This document shows, piece after piece, positions 55,628-64,000 of a DNA stretch of 64,000 nt. Numbering within the stretch: the first letter of the stretch is position 1; the number at the start of each line of letters is the position of its first letter. The DNA comes from Rhodopirellula sp. (GTDB lineage: Bacteria; Planctomycetota; Planctomycetia; Pirellulales; Pirellulaceae), in contig JAHELS010000002.1 of NCBI GenBank assembly GCA_024644085.1, positions 1 to 64,000 of the forward strand. The letters run 5' to 3'. A program made the position numbers and the translations under genes. The notes under the pieces are model-generated. The model was given only the letters and a program-made list of their open reading frames with translations. It was not told the origin of the DNA and searched no databases.

Positions 55628-56323
55628 ATGCACAGGGTTTCGATGTCCACGCTAAAAGCATTGCCGCGCAGAAAAATCCGCGACCAGGCCGCTGAACAAA
55701 TCAAGGAGTTGATCGCGTCGAAAAAACTCAGTCCCGGGGATCGGCTGCCGACCGAAACCGAACTAGCCGACTCGTTCGGCGTTAGCCGGTTGAGTGTCCG
55801 CGAAGCGACCAAAGCGTTGGAATACCTGGGTATCGTCCAGGCAAAAACGGGCGTGGGATTGACGGTCGGGCAAATCGACCTGGAGCGAGTGACCGAACAC
55901 CTGGGCTTTCACCCGGCGCTGCATCGCGCCGACCCACTCCAGCTCATCGACACGCGAGTCATCATCGAAACCGGCGTTCTGCCGCATGTCGCTCGCCGGA
56001 TGGCTGAGGACCGTTCGACGTACGATCGGCTGCGGTCGGTGGCGGATCGTTTCCGGTCGGCTCGCAAACTGCAGACATGGATCGACCTCGACATCGAGTT
56101 TCATCGCACACTGCTGGAGTCGAGTGGTTTAGCGCCTCTGGTTGCTTTTGGAGATCTGTTGCATGTGTTCTTTCAGAGATTCCGCGAAAGCGTAAAAAAG
56201 GCGCAATGGCAGGCGGGCGCGGAGAGTCACCAACGGATTATCGACGCGTTGCGGGAAGGTGAGTTAACGGCGGCGACTGACGAATTGCGGAAGCACATCG
56301 AGGATCATAAATCACGGGTTTGA
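55628..56323 (+). CDS. FadR-family (FCD) transcriptional regulator
   Basis: 231 residues from ATG 55628, with ATG 55643 as an alternative. Winged helix-turn-helix at about 14-75 (RLPTETELADSFGVSRLSVR); FCD domain from about 100 with DIEFHRTLL and later histidines (SHQRIIDAL, RKHIEDH) matching metal ligands. It precedes the third type II pair by 7 bases, as the first regulator precedes the first type I pair. Likely local control of the flanking operons; ligand unknown. Confidence 0.9.
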   Translation: MHRVSMSTLKALPRRKIRDQAAEQIKELIASKKLSPGDRLPTETELADSFGVSRLSVREATKALEYLGIVQAKTGVGLTVGQIDLERVTEHLGFHPALHRADPLQLIDTRVIIETGVLPHVARRMAEDRSTYDRLRSVADRFRSARKLQTWIDLDIEFHRTLLESSGLAPLVAFGDLLHVFFQRFRESVKKAQWQAGAESHQRIIDALREGELTAATDELRKHIEDHKSRV

Positions 56324-56330
56324 AACGGCG

Positions 56331-59300
56331 ATGAAAATCACTGCGAGTCTCAGCATGATGCACAAAATGGGCGTGAATCTTCAGGCAAGGAATTCTGGCG
56401 AATCCCACTACAGAAATGCGCCACCTGTTGGTTTGGTGGTCCTGATTGGCTGTCTCGCGCTCGCAGCGCCTGCCGACGGTACGGACGACGTCGGGCACAC
56501 CTATGCCACACAGATCCAGCCTCTGCTTGTCAGGTCTTGCGGAAAGTGCCATGGGAAGACGCCCACGGACAACGATCTTGATCTCACAAGTTTCGACTCC
56601 GCCCAGGCGATTCTGACTCGGCCCAAGACGCTCGGCAATGTTGCCGAGCGGGTGCGCGATGGAGACATGCCGCCCAAGGAGGCGCCGCAACTAGACCCGG
56701 CTGAGCGAAAACAACTGCTGAGCTGGATTACGGCGGCGCTCGATGCCGAGGCGGCCGCGCGGGCCGGCGACCCCGGGCCGGTGACGCTGCGTCGGCTAAG
56801 CAACACGGAGTACGACAACGCGGTCCGTGATCTCACCGGAGTGGACATGCGACCAACGCAAGCTCGCGAGTTTCCGGTCGATAGCGTCGGAGGCGAAGGC
56901 TTCGCCAACGTCGGCGAAGCGATGCCGGTAACGCCCGAACTGGTCCAGCGCTACCACCAGACCGCGCGCGACGTCGCCGCGCGGGCCGTACTTCTCCCAG
57001 ACGGGTTTCGATTCTCGCCCTCTCCGGATCGTCCGACCTGGACGGCTGAATCGCTGAAATCACTCCGCAGTTTTCACGCTCGTTACGCCGGACCCAACGG
57101 AGACCCGCCGCTTGCGGCGCACCTCGCGGCAACGCTGCGTCATCGTGACAAGTTCACCAGCGGTGGGTCGTCCGCAATCGCTATAGTGGCTGCCGAAGAG
57201 AAGCTCAACGTGACTTACCTGACCGCGCTCTGGAACGGACTCACTGGCACAACAGAGTCGTCATTGACACCAACCGAAGTCGACGCTCGGATGCAGCAGT
57301 GGCGAGAGAAGGCGGCTGAGATTGAAGCCCAAAAGCAACAACGGCAGGCCGCTGCGGAGAAGATCGAGTCCCGCTGGGCATCGTCGCAACGCGTTCTCGC
57401 CGAGTCCAAAGTCGCGGAAGGCGGTTCGGTTCCCTTCGAGAGCAAAGTCTCGGTCGCACGCGGCGAACTGCTCCTCTTGACCGTGCTCCCAAACGATAAT
57501 CACGGCGCCGACAGCACGCTCGTCGAATGGACGATTCGTGAAACGGCCGGCGAGCAGCGAACCTGGAGCGTTGCCGATCTGGTTCCCGATCTGCTGAAAG
57601 GAAACTCCTGGTCAGATAATGACGGACCGCGGTGGAGCTTCCTGGAAACAACATCATCTCCGACGTTCCTCACCGACCGACGTGACAGCATTCAGGGACA
57701 TACCGAATTGAAGTCGTGGAGCTTCGGGTCCGAGCCTTCGGTCTTCGTGAACGCCGGCGAAGAACTGAGCGTGTGGACGACGTTGCCCGCAAAAACTTTT
57801 TTTGTGCATCCGGGACCAAAGCGACCTGTGTCTGTCGCCTGGACGAGTCCGATCGATGGCGAGTTGATGGTCTCGGGCCGCGTCGCCGACGCTCACCCTG
57901 CCGGTCTCGACGGGGTCGCATTCGAGCTGTCGCATCTGGCCGCTGCGGATTTGGGGCAGTCGCTGGCCGATGTCGGCAATGCGTCTACTGATCTGCCCGA
58001 TGTCGGTCCGCCTCCAGCGCCTCTCGACCTCATTCGAGAGAAGTGGCAGGCAGCGACGACTGATCCGGCACCGGTTCTGGCCGCGATCAAAGCCACGCAG
58101 GATCAATTGTTTCGAGGCAACTACAGGAAGAACGCGGTCATTGCGGTCGGCAATGGCTTTCCCGCGTGGGAGGAACTGCGCCGCGTCGTCGCTCGCGAAC
58201 GGGTTGAAGGCGCCGCCCGCGAACCGGTCTTCCGGCTGGTTGCGTTGCCGGCTCAGCCCGACACGTTCGTGGTCTGGGACAGGCTGCGTTTGGAAGGAGG
58301 CGACGGGTGGACGCTCGTCTTCGCTGAGCACCCGGAATTGAGAGCGGCAGTCGAGGCAGCGTGCGGGATCAAGTTCGGCCATCATCCACTGGACAGGCCT
58401 GTCCCGAAGACGGCTTTGGTGACGGCTGCCGGTGTTGAGTTGACGATCGACCTGACGAACCTGCCAGCACCGCTCATGGAAATGCTAACGCTGCCGCGGT
58501 TTCTGCGGGCCGACGTGAGTCTCGACGAAGGCAGTTCGGAGTCGGCCGAAGTGCAGGCGTTCGTCATTGCCGCGACGGGTGGCGGTGGCACACATGCCGA
58601 GCCGGTCGCCGCAGCGACACCGGGCAACCCCCGAGTCGCGACGATCGTTCATCCGCGCGTCGCCGAAGAACGGGCTCGATCCGCCGTAGAGTTTCGCGCC
58701 CGCTTTCCGCCCGCTGTCCTCTTCGAACCGATCATCCCGCGGGACGCTCAGGGCAGCATCTTCCTGTACCACCGCGAAGACGAACCGTTGCGTCGGCTTC
58801 TGCTCGATGAAGCGGGTCGAAGCGAACTAGACCGGCTGTGGAGCGAACTGGAGTTCGTCAGCGAGCAGGCGTTCGCCACTCCGCGCATGCTCGAAGAAAT
58901 CACACAGTACTATCGCCGGCCGAACGATGGCGCGCGAATTATGTTCTTCTACATGCAACTGTTCGACGAGCAGGTGAAACAGGAGGAGGAGGCCCTGCGC
59001 GAGGCCAAGGCCGCCGCGGAGCCGGGGCACCTGGAATCGCTGCTGGAATTCGCGGCGCGCGCCTGGCGCCGGCCGCTCACCGGTGACGAACTCGCTGCGA
59101 TCCTTGCCTCGTATCGCGCCGATCGCGCAGACGGCATGAAGCATGATCCAGCATTCCGCGCCGCGCTTGCCCGCATCCTCTCGTCGCCGTGGTTTCTGTA
59201 CCGCGTTGAGCAGCCCGCGACCGGACCGCATTGGCAGCCGGTCTCGGGCGACGAACTGGCGACGCGGCTGAGCTTCCTGTTGTGGGACTCGATCCCCGAC

Positions 59301-60272
59301 GGTGAACTGCGGGCGAAGTCCGCGCGTCTCCACGAGCCTGCGGTGATGGAGGAACAACTGCGCCGCATGCTGAAGGACGGCCGGATGCGCGGCATGGCCG
59401 CGGAGTTCGGCGCCCGCTGGCTGGGCGTGCGAGATTTTGTTACCAATCACGGCCGGAATGTGAAGCAGTTCCCCGAGTTCACGCCCGCCCTGCGCGACGC
59501 GCTGGCTGAGGAGCCAGTGCGGTTCTTCGAAGATCTGCTCGTGAGTGATCGTCCGGTTGTCGACGTGATCGACGCGGATGCGGTTGTCGTCAACGACATC
59601 CTTGCCAAACACTACGGTATCCCTGGCGTGACCGGTCACCAGTGGCGTCGCGTCGAGAACGTTTCAGCCCACAGTCGCGGCGGGTTGCTCGGCTTCGGTG
59701 CCGTGCTGGCAAAGACGGCGGCGGCCGCGCGTACCAGTCCCGTCAAACGTGGCGCGTGGGTGGTTCAGATACTTGGCGAGCGGTTACCCAAGACTCCACC
59801 TGGCGTTCCGCCCCTGCCCGAAACTCCGCCTGACGGTCTGAGCGTGCGCGAGATGACGGAGCGTCACCGCAAGGATCCGGCCTGCGCCGACTGCCATGTC
59901 CGCATCGATCCCTACGGCATGACGCTTGAACAATTCGACGCTCTCGGCCGGCTGCGACCCGCCAAAGATTTGAAGCCGGGTGATGCCAAGGCGACCACGC
60001 GCGATGGCGTCGAGATCGATGGCTTCACCGGCTTGCGTGACTACCTCGGCCGCACCCGGCGCGAGGACTTGTTGCGGACGCTCGCTCACAAACTGACGGG
60101 TTACGCGTTGGGCCGCGCTGTGCAGCTTTCCGACCGGAAACTGGTCGACGAACTGGCGAAGACGATGATAGACGGCGGCCGCTGGTCGGATGTTTTGCTC
60201 ATCATCGTCCGCAGCGAGCAGTTTCGATGTATTCGACCGGCGGCGACGGCGACACAGCCGCTTAACCCATAA
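56331..60272 (+). CDS. DUF1587/1592/1588/1585 secreted cytochrome-type protein (type II), long form
   Basis: 1313 residues, longer than the two other type II proteins here because of a large middle insert (about 215-860) rich in charged helical and beta segments. The N-terminus includes a half-copy of repeat E (residues about 20-27), before the signal core (GLVVLIGCLALAAP). Cytochrome motif CGKCH at 70-74; DUF1587 (RLSNTEYDNAVRDLTGV); DUF1595/1592 (LATRLSFLLWDSIPDGEL) near 985; DUF1588/1585 with CADCH near 1185. Partner of the DUF1552 gene at 60452 after a gap filled by repeat V7. Confidence 0.88.
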   Translation: MKITASLSMMHKMGVNLQARNSGESHYRNAPPVGLVVLIGCLALAAPADGTDDVGHTYATQIQPLLVRSCGKCHGKTPTDNDLDLTSFDSAQAILTRPKTLGNVAERVRDGDMPPKEAPQLDPAERKQLLSWITAALDAEAAARAGDPGPVTLRRLSNTEYDNAVRDLTGVDMRPTQAREFPVDSVGGEGFANVGEAMPVTPELVQRYHQTARDVAARAVLLPDGFRFSPSPDRPTWTAESLKSLRSFHARYAGPNGDPPLAAHLAATLRHRDKFTSGGSSAIAIVAAEEKLNVTYLTALWNGLTGTTESSLTPTEVDARMQQWREKAAEIEAQKQQRQAAAEKIESRWASSQRVLAESKVAEGGSVPFESKVSVARGELLLLTVLPNDNHGADSTLVEWTIRETAGEQRTWSVADLVPDLLKGNSWSDNDGPRWSFLETTSSPTFLTDRRDSIQGHTELKSWSFGSEPSVFVNAGEELSVWTTLPAKTFFVHPGPKRPVSVAWTSPIDGELMVSGRVADAHPAGLDGVAFELSHLAAADLGQSLADVGNASTDLPDVGPPPAPLDLIREKWQAATTDPAPVLAAIKATQDQLFRGNYRKNAVIAVGNGFPAWEELRRVVARERVEGAAREPVFRLVALPAQPDTFVVWDRLRLEGGDGWTLVFAEHPELRAAVEAACGIKFGHHPLDRPVPKTALVTAAGVELTIDLTNLPAPLMEMLTLPRFLRADVSLDEGSSESAEVQAFVIAATGGGGTHAEPVAAATPGNPRVATIVHPRVAEERARSAVEFRARFPPAVLFEPIIPRDAQGSIFLYHREDEPLRRLLLDEAGRSELDRLWSELEFVSEQAFATPRMLEEITQYYRRPNDGARIMFFYMQLFDEQVKQEEEALREAKAAAEPGHLESLLEFAARAWRRPLTGDELAAILASYRADRADGMKHDPAFRAALARILSSPWFLYRVEQPATGPHWQPVSGDELATRLSFLLWDSIPDGELRAKSARLHEPAVMEEQLRRMLKDGRMRGMAAEFGARWLGVRDFVTNHGRNVKQFPEFTPALRDALAEEPVRFFEDLLVSDRPVVDVIDADAVVVNDILAKHYGIPGVTGHQWRRVENVSAHSRGGLLGFGAVLAKTAAAARTSPVKRGAWVVQILGERLPKTPPGVPPLPETPPDGLSVREMTERHRKDPACADCHVRIDPYGMTLEQFDALGRLRPAKDLKPGDAKATTRDGVEIDGFTGLRDYLGRTRREDLLRTLAHKLTGYALGRAVQLSDRKLVDELAKTMIDGGRWSDVLLIIVRSEQFRCIRPAATATQPLNP
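56389..56411. repeat. Half-copy of element family E in the 56331 gene
   Basis: GGAATTCTGGCGAATCCCAC plus TAC, matching the right arm of E1, within the N-terminal coding part (NSGESHY). No left arm was seen nearby. Confidence 0.55.
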
Positions 60273-60284
60273 AACCCTACTGGT

Positions 60285-60371
60285 GGTAACCCGACGCGTA
60301 AGCGAGGGACAATCCTCGTCAAACACCCGCGTTCAGAGCGTCGGAATCCCTCGCTTACGCTTCGGGTTACC
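60285..60371. repeat. Palindromic element V7 between pair members
   Basis: Family V, 87 bp, GGTAACCCGACGCGTAAGCG to CGCTTACGCTTCGGGTTACC around a unique centre, between the 56331 and 60452 genes. Confidence 0.92.
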
Positions 60372-60451
60372 ATTTTCAATGGGCTGATAGGTGACTTTCA
60401 TTCCGCGAAAGACGACAATCAAATATTCCTCTCCGCCACAGGAACATTCCC

Positions 60452-61750
60452 ATGCCTAGCCCAAACGCTTCGACCGTCTCGCGACGCACACTGCTGCACG
60501 GCCTCGGCGTCTCGATGACTCTGCCGTGGCTCGAATCGTTGCCGCGGGCCGCTGCAGCGCCGAGCGCCGCCGATCAGCCACCGACCCGCACGCTCGTCAT
60601 CTTCACCGGCATGGGCTTCCACTCGGATCATTGGTGGGCTAAGGGAGAAGGTGCGGACATGGAACTTGGGCCGTGTCTGAAACCGCTTGAACCCTGGAAG
60701 CAGCAGTTGGTCTTCCTCCGCGGTCTGTGGAACGAACAGGCTAACAACGGAGTCATCCACTGCATGCAAACGGGGAACATGCTCAGCGGCGCGCCGATGT
60801 CGAAGACCGAAGTCCACACGGGTGTCAGTTTCGACCAGTTGATGGCGCAGCGGATTGGCGACCGCACGCGCATCCCATCGCTGGTGCTCGGCTGCGAAGG
60901 GCCGATTCCGGGTCTCCAGGACGGGCATCCATTACTCTACAGTTCGCATATTTCGTGGAGTACGGCGGTGTCACCGACCTGGACGGAAACGCGTCCGGCG
61001 CTGGCCTTCGACCGGCTCTTCCGCACAAAGCCCGATCGCGGCGACCGCCGTATCGTTGACGCCGTGCTTGAAGACGCCCGCTCGCTGCGGCAGCGACTTT
61101 CCGTCTCGGATCGGCAGCGGTTCGAGGAGTATCTCGGCAGCGTTCACGAGATCGAGGGTCGCATCAAGCGGGCCGGCCAGGAGCGCGAGACTGACGGCTG
61201 GAAGCCGAGCCTGACCGCGCCGGATCGCCCGCGGCCTGCCGATGGTATTCCGTCCGAGATACCGGATTACTGGAAGCTGATGAACGATATCGTGCTGCTC
61301 GCCTTTCGCACGGACTCCACGCGGATCGCAACCCTCAAATACTGCAACGACGGCTCGATCCTCACTCACGCGCACGCCGGCGCCAAAGATCAGCATCACC
61401 AGATGGCCCACACTCAGCCGCAGGAACTCGTCGGGGTCAACCAGTTCTTCACGTCCCAGCTCGCGTACCTCTGCCAGCGGATGGCGGAAGTGAAGGAAGG
61501 CGATCGCACTCTGCTCGACAACACGGCCATCATGCACTGTTCAAGCATGATCCACGGCAACCATGACGCCAAACAATTGCCGGTGGTTCTGCTCGGCGGA
61601 GCGGGCGGCAAACTCCGCGGTGGCCGCGCGCTTGACTACCTTGATGCTCCCAACCGTCGCATGTGCAGCCTGTTCCTCAGCCTGATGGAGTGGGGCGGCC
61701 TGGAACTCGACCGCTTCGGCGATTCGGCAGAGCGATTGACAGGCATTTGA
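60452..61750 (+). CDS. DUF1552 family protein, Tat-exported, partner of the 56331 gene
   Basis: 432 residues. Twin-arginine motif SRRTLLHG at 10-17, then SMTLPWLESLP. Family features: GMGFHSDHWW, LDYLDAPNRRMCSLFL near the end, HAHAGAKDQHHQ. It starts 180 bases after its cytochrome partner, and repeat V7 takes up about half of that gap. Function unknown. Confidence 0.9.
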   Translation: MPSPNASTVSRRTLLHGLGVSMTLPWLESLPRAAAAPSAADQPPTRTLVIFTGMGFHSDHWWAKGEGADMELGPCLKPLEPWKQQLVFLRGLWNEQANNGVIHCMQTGNMLSGAPMSKTEVHTGVSFDQLMAQRIGDRTRIPSLVLGCEGPIPGLQDGHPLLYSSHISWSTAVSPTWTETRPALAFDRLFRTKPDRGDRRIVDAVLEDARSLRQRLSVSDRQRFEEYLGSVHEIEGRIKRAGQERETDGWKPSLTAPDRPRPADGIPSEIPDYWKLMNDIVLLAFRTDSTRIATLKYCNDGSILTHAHAGAKDQHHQMAHTQPQELVGVNQFFTSQLAYLCQRMAEVKEGDRTLLDNTAIMHCSSMIHGNHDAKQLPVVLLGGAGGKLRGGRALDYLDAPNRRMCSLFLSLMEWGGLELDRFGDSAERLTGI

Positions 61751-61871
61751 TCGGGCTCTACTGGCCAGTGTGAAGCGATTCTGATGAAGCCGAAGTCGAT
61801 TGTCCCCTGGAAAACATCACGCTGCGCCGCATCACTGACTTCCGAAGACCACATCCAATGAGGAAGCGGGC

Positions 61872-61893
61872 AAAGGCATCTGGATTCGCTGAA
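61872..61893 (+). repeat. Short repeat, copy 2 (with 46389-46410)
   Basis: AAAGGCATCTGGATTCGCTG followed by AA, two bases before the ATG at 61896. One base differs from the copy after the sialidase gene. In both places ATGAAAC follows within a few bases, so it may be a duplicated leader. Confidence 0.5.
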
Positions 61894-61895
61894 CG

Positions 61896-64000
61896 ATGAA
61901 ACCCTTCCTCACACTCCTTACCACCTTCCTGCTGGCGACCATCAGTGCCGCGCATGCTGAAGAGCCCACTTCCGAGTCAGAAAAGAACATCGAAACGCGC
62001 CGCGCTGAGTATCTCGAATGGATCTTCGAGCACTTCGGCAAGCTGGAACCGGAGATGGACCAACGCGACGGACGCCGGTGGGCGCTCAATCATGCGCGAC
62101 TGGTTCTGAATCGCGATGTTGCCAAAGCGAACGACTACTTCGAGTCGTTCACGCCACCGGGCGGGGACAATGACATTTACCTGATCCGATTCCTGCGGAC
62201 GCTGCTCGATTTCCGTGATTCGCCGCGTCTCTCTGATGCGGCCGAGAAGCACATCATCCGGTTTATCGAGACATGGCCCACCAGCAAGAAGCACCTCGCC
62301 GACCGCGCTCACTGGCCGCCGGGATTCACCGAGAACCACGACCTGATGTACCTGGCCCTCGCTCTGTTCGGCGAGCAGTACCGGGGTGGCGACGGCAGCG
62401 TGCAGATTCGCGAGATCAAAAAGTTCATCGCGCATCGCATGCAGCGCGGCTTTGTGGAGTGGAACTCGAAGTGTTACCAATATCACTTTTCGAATCCACT
62501 CATCATTCTGGTCGATCATGCTCCCGATGAAACGCTGCGAAGAGCCGCTCAGGATTTGCTGAATATCATGCTGGCCGAGCGGGCTCTGCTGAGTGTGAAC
62601 GGTTTCCTCGGCGGACCGTCGCTCCGCTGCCGCACGACCGATCGCGATCATTCTCTTACCGCCCGCAAAGTCGCCTATCTGACCGATGCGCGTTACGACG
62701 GATTCCTGCCCACCGTATGGCTTGCAGTGGGGATTGGCGAACCGCGATATGACTTCAAGAACGCGCGAGTGCCCGGTTTGGAATCAGCCAGCGTCCATAT
62801 CGCGAGCGGCAACGAACCACGACTGAAACAGGATGAAGGTATGTTCTTTGCGTGCAGCCGTTTCGTTCCGCATCCGGCGATTCGAGCATTGGCAACTGAA
62901 GCACACACTCGCAAGGCTCTCGTTTATCAAGGACGGCGTTATCTCGGCTGGCCTTCGTTCGATGAACTCTGGCAAACGCAGAAGTGGAAGCCTGGCTCAA
63001 TTTACTATTACAACACGCCGCATGTTTCGATGGGCTCGGTGCATTCCGACGGGTGGATTCATCAGTGCCGATACAACAGCGTCATCTTCGGAGCCGATCC
63101 GTCTCAGGCTCTGCGCGTGGAAACGATCGTACCCGGCGTTGCGCCTCACAAACGCCGACGAGAAGCTCGCGGGCGCGTGGTCCAGCACGAGAACTGGCTG
63201 CTGGGTCAGGGCACGTTGTTCGAAGACGGTGGTGCCAAGGCGGAGCGCGTCGGAAAGTGGAATGTCTATCAGGTTGGCAAAGGGTTGTGTGCGCATATCT
63301 CGTTGGGCGATGACTATCACGTTTTGCAGGTTTCTGACCTCGACACGTTTACCAGTCGCGAAGACTTCGTCGCAGCACTCACCATCCCAGTACGTTCTGA
63401 CGAGAAGCTCAGCGCGGTCACCATGAGCGGTGCTCGCGTCTCGGTTGATCTGACGAACATGAGCATTGCGATCAACGGCGAGCCGCGCGCTCATCCACCG
63501 AAGATGCTCCATGATTCCGGGCCGATGAAGTCGGTTTACGGCAGTGGAAAAATTACCATCACGACCCAGTCGGGTTCCGTCACGTTCGATAGCGCTTCGT
63601 TCCGCCCCGAACCCGTCGATCTGCCAGAATTACCCAAAGGAATGACGCGCTGGGGCAAGCCGGACTCGGCGGATTTCACGACCAAAGTGAACCATGTGCG
63701 TGCGTTGGGTGGCATGTCGCCTGGTCACGATACTCTGCTGAAGGCGGTCTCGATCCTGCTCCCCGTCAACGATGGCGGTTCGGTCCGACTCGCGGTTTTC
63801 GCAGGCGGTCAGCTCGTTGGCGGACCACATGCCGGTTCGCCAGCAAAGCTGCTGATTGATTTCGGACAGACCCCCAAAGGACAAACCGGCTGGAACACGC
63901 TCAAACATCCCAAAGGTGTTCGCATCCCAGCCAACACGCCAATCTGGATCGCGTGGAAAAGTTCCGGCGGGAAGGTGGAAGTTGCCTACTTCGAAGACCG
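61896..64000 (+). CDS. Large secreted protein of unknown function, 3' end outside window
   Basis: The frame from ATG 61896 is open to the window end, at least 701 codons. Signal peptide 1-20 (FLTLLTTFLLATISAAHA). An alpha-helical first part (about 30-240, for example ENHDLMYLALALFGEQYRGG) is followed by a beta-rich part (GSIYYYNTPHVSMGSVHSDG, MFFACSRFVPHPAIRAL). A helical-toroid-then-beta-sandwich order is seen in several polysaccharide lyases (heparinase-like), so that is a fold guess only. A truncated copy of its N-terminus occurs at 50286. It follows a type II pair on the same strand. Confidence 0.72.
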   Translation, partial: MKPFLTLLTTFLLATISAAHAEEPTSESEKNIETRRAEYLEWIFEHFGKLEPEMDQRDGRRWALNHARLVLNRDVAKANDYFESFTPPGGDNDIYLIRFLRTLLDFRDSPRLSDAAEKHIIRFIETWPTSKKHLADRAHWPPGFTENHDLMYLALALFGEQYRGGDGSVQIREIKKFIAHRMQRGFVEWNSKCYQYHFSNPLIILVDHAPDETLRRAAQDLLNIMLAERALLSVNGFLGGPSLRCRTTDRDHSLTARKVAYLTDARYDGFLPTVWLAVGIGEPRYDFKNARVPGLESASVHIASGNEPRLKQDEGMFFACSRFVPHPAIRALATEAHTRKALVYQGRRYLGWPSFDELWQTQKWKPGSIYYYNTPHVSMGSVHSDGWIHQCRYNSVIFGADPSQALRVETIVPGVAPHKRRREARGRVVQHENWLLGQGTLFEDGGAKAERVGKWNVYQVGKGLCAHISLGDDYHVLQVSDLDTFTSREDFVAALTIPVRSDEKLSAVTMSGARVSVDLTNMSIAINGEPRAHPPKMLHDSGPMKSVYGSGKITITTQSGSVTFDSASFRPEPVDLPELPKGMTRWGKPDSADFTTKVNHVRALGGMSPGHDTLLKAVSILLPVNDGGSVRLAVFAGGQLVGGPHAGSPAKLLIDFGQTPKGQTGWNTLKHPKGVRIPANTPIWIAWKSSGGKVEVAYFED

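Noticed and set aside
10036-60371. CRISPR array made of the repeated palindromes
   Set aside because: Copies are far apart, lie singly, differ in length and family, and have no regular spacers or cas genes.

Overview
The window is bacterial DNA of planctomycete type (class Planctomycetia; lower rank not determined). The evidence is the gene content. Eight pairs occur in which a secreted protein carrying a CxxCH cytochrome motif (PSCyt1 with DUF1549/DUF1553, or DUF1587/1592/1588/1585) is followed by a Tat-exported DUF1501 or DUF1552 protein. FadR-type regulators, a Cys-type sulfatase and many secreted hydrolases accompany them, and family-typical palindromic repeats lie between and inside genes. 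No tRNA, rRNA, CRISPR array, transposase or phage gene was seen.

Layout. 1-1275: 3' part of a sulfatase. 1433-1850: non-coding, ending in a perfect 17-bp palindrome just before a FadR-family regulator. 1853-35486: a 33.6-kb co-directional block, often with ATGA or GTGA stop/start overlaps. It holds type I pairs (DUF1549/1553 + DUF1501) at 2566/5723, 7243/10136, 18601/22460 and 23808/26804. It also holds type II pairs (DUF1592 family + DUF1552) at 11590/14391 and 28404/30932. Between them are two tandem paralogues of unknown function (15746, 17231), and the block closes with a PQQ-propeller/methyltransferase-like/malectin-like fusion (32337-35486). 35774-50760: a mixed region with a PhoD-like/alpha-beta hydrolase fusion on the minus strand, another hydrolase, a broken LamG gene, a BNR protein, a frameshifted NlpC/P60-like gene, a DapA-like lyase, a sialidase, two metallophosphoesterases, a glycerophosphodiesterase and a decayed gene. 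50867-61750: a type I pair on the minus strand, a divergent control region with a second palindrome, a second FadR regulator and a type II pair. 61896-64000: start of a large secreted protein of unknown function running off the window.

The paired genes look like secreted or periplasmic units, probably for breakdown of complex, perhaps sulfated, substrates. That role is inferred from neighbours (sulfatase, sialidase, esterases) and has not been shown for these DUF families.

The most striking non-gene signal is a set of about 20 palindromic repeats of at least 10 sequence families (called A, B, D, E, F, G, H, I, J, K, V, W here). Most begin with GTAG and end with CTAC, and many have a small hairpin in each arm, which is the layout of REP/BIME elements. 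Several lie in frame inside genes and encode linker peptides. Others sit exactly at the junction between a cytochrome gene and its Tat partner. Some are nested in one another.
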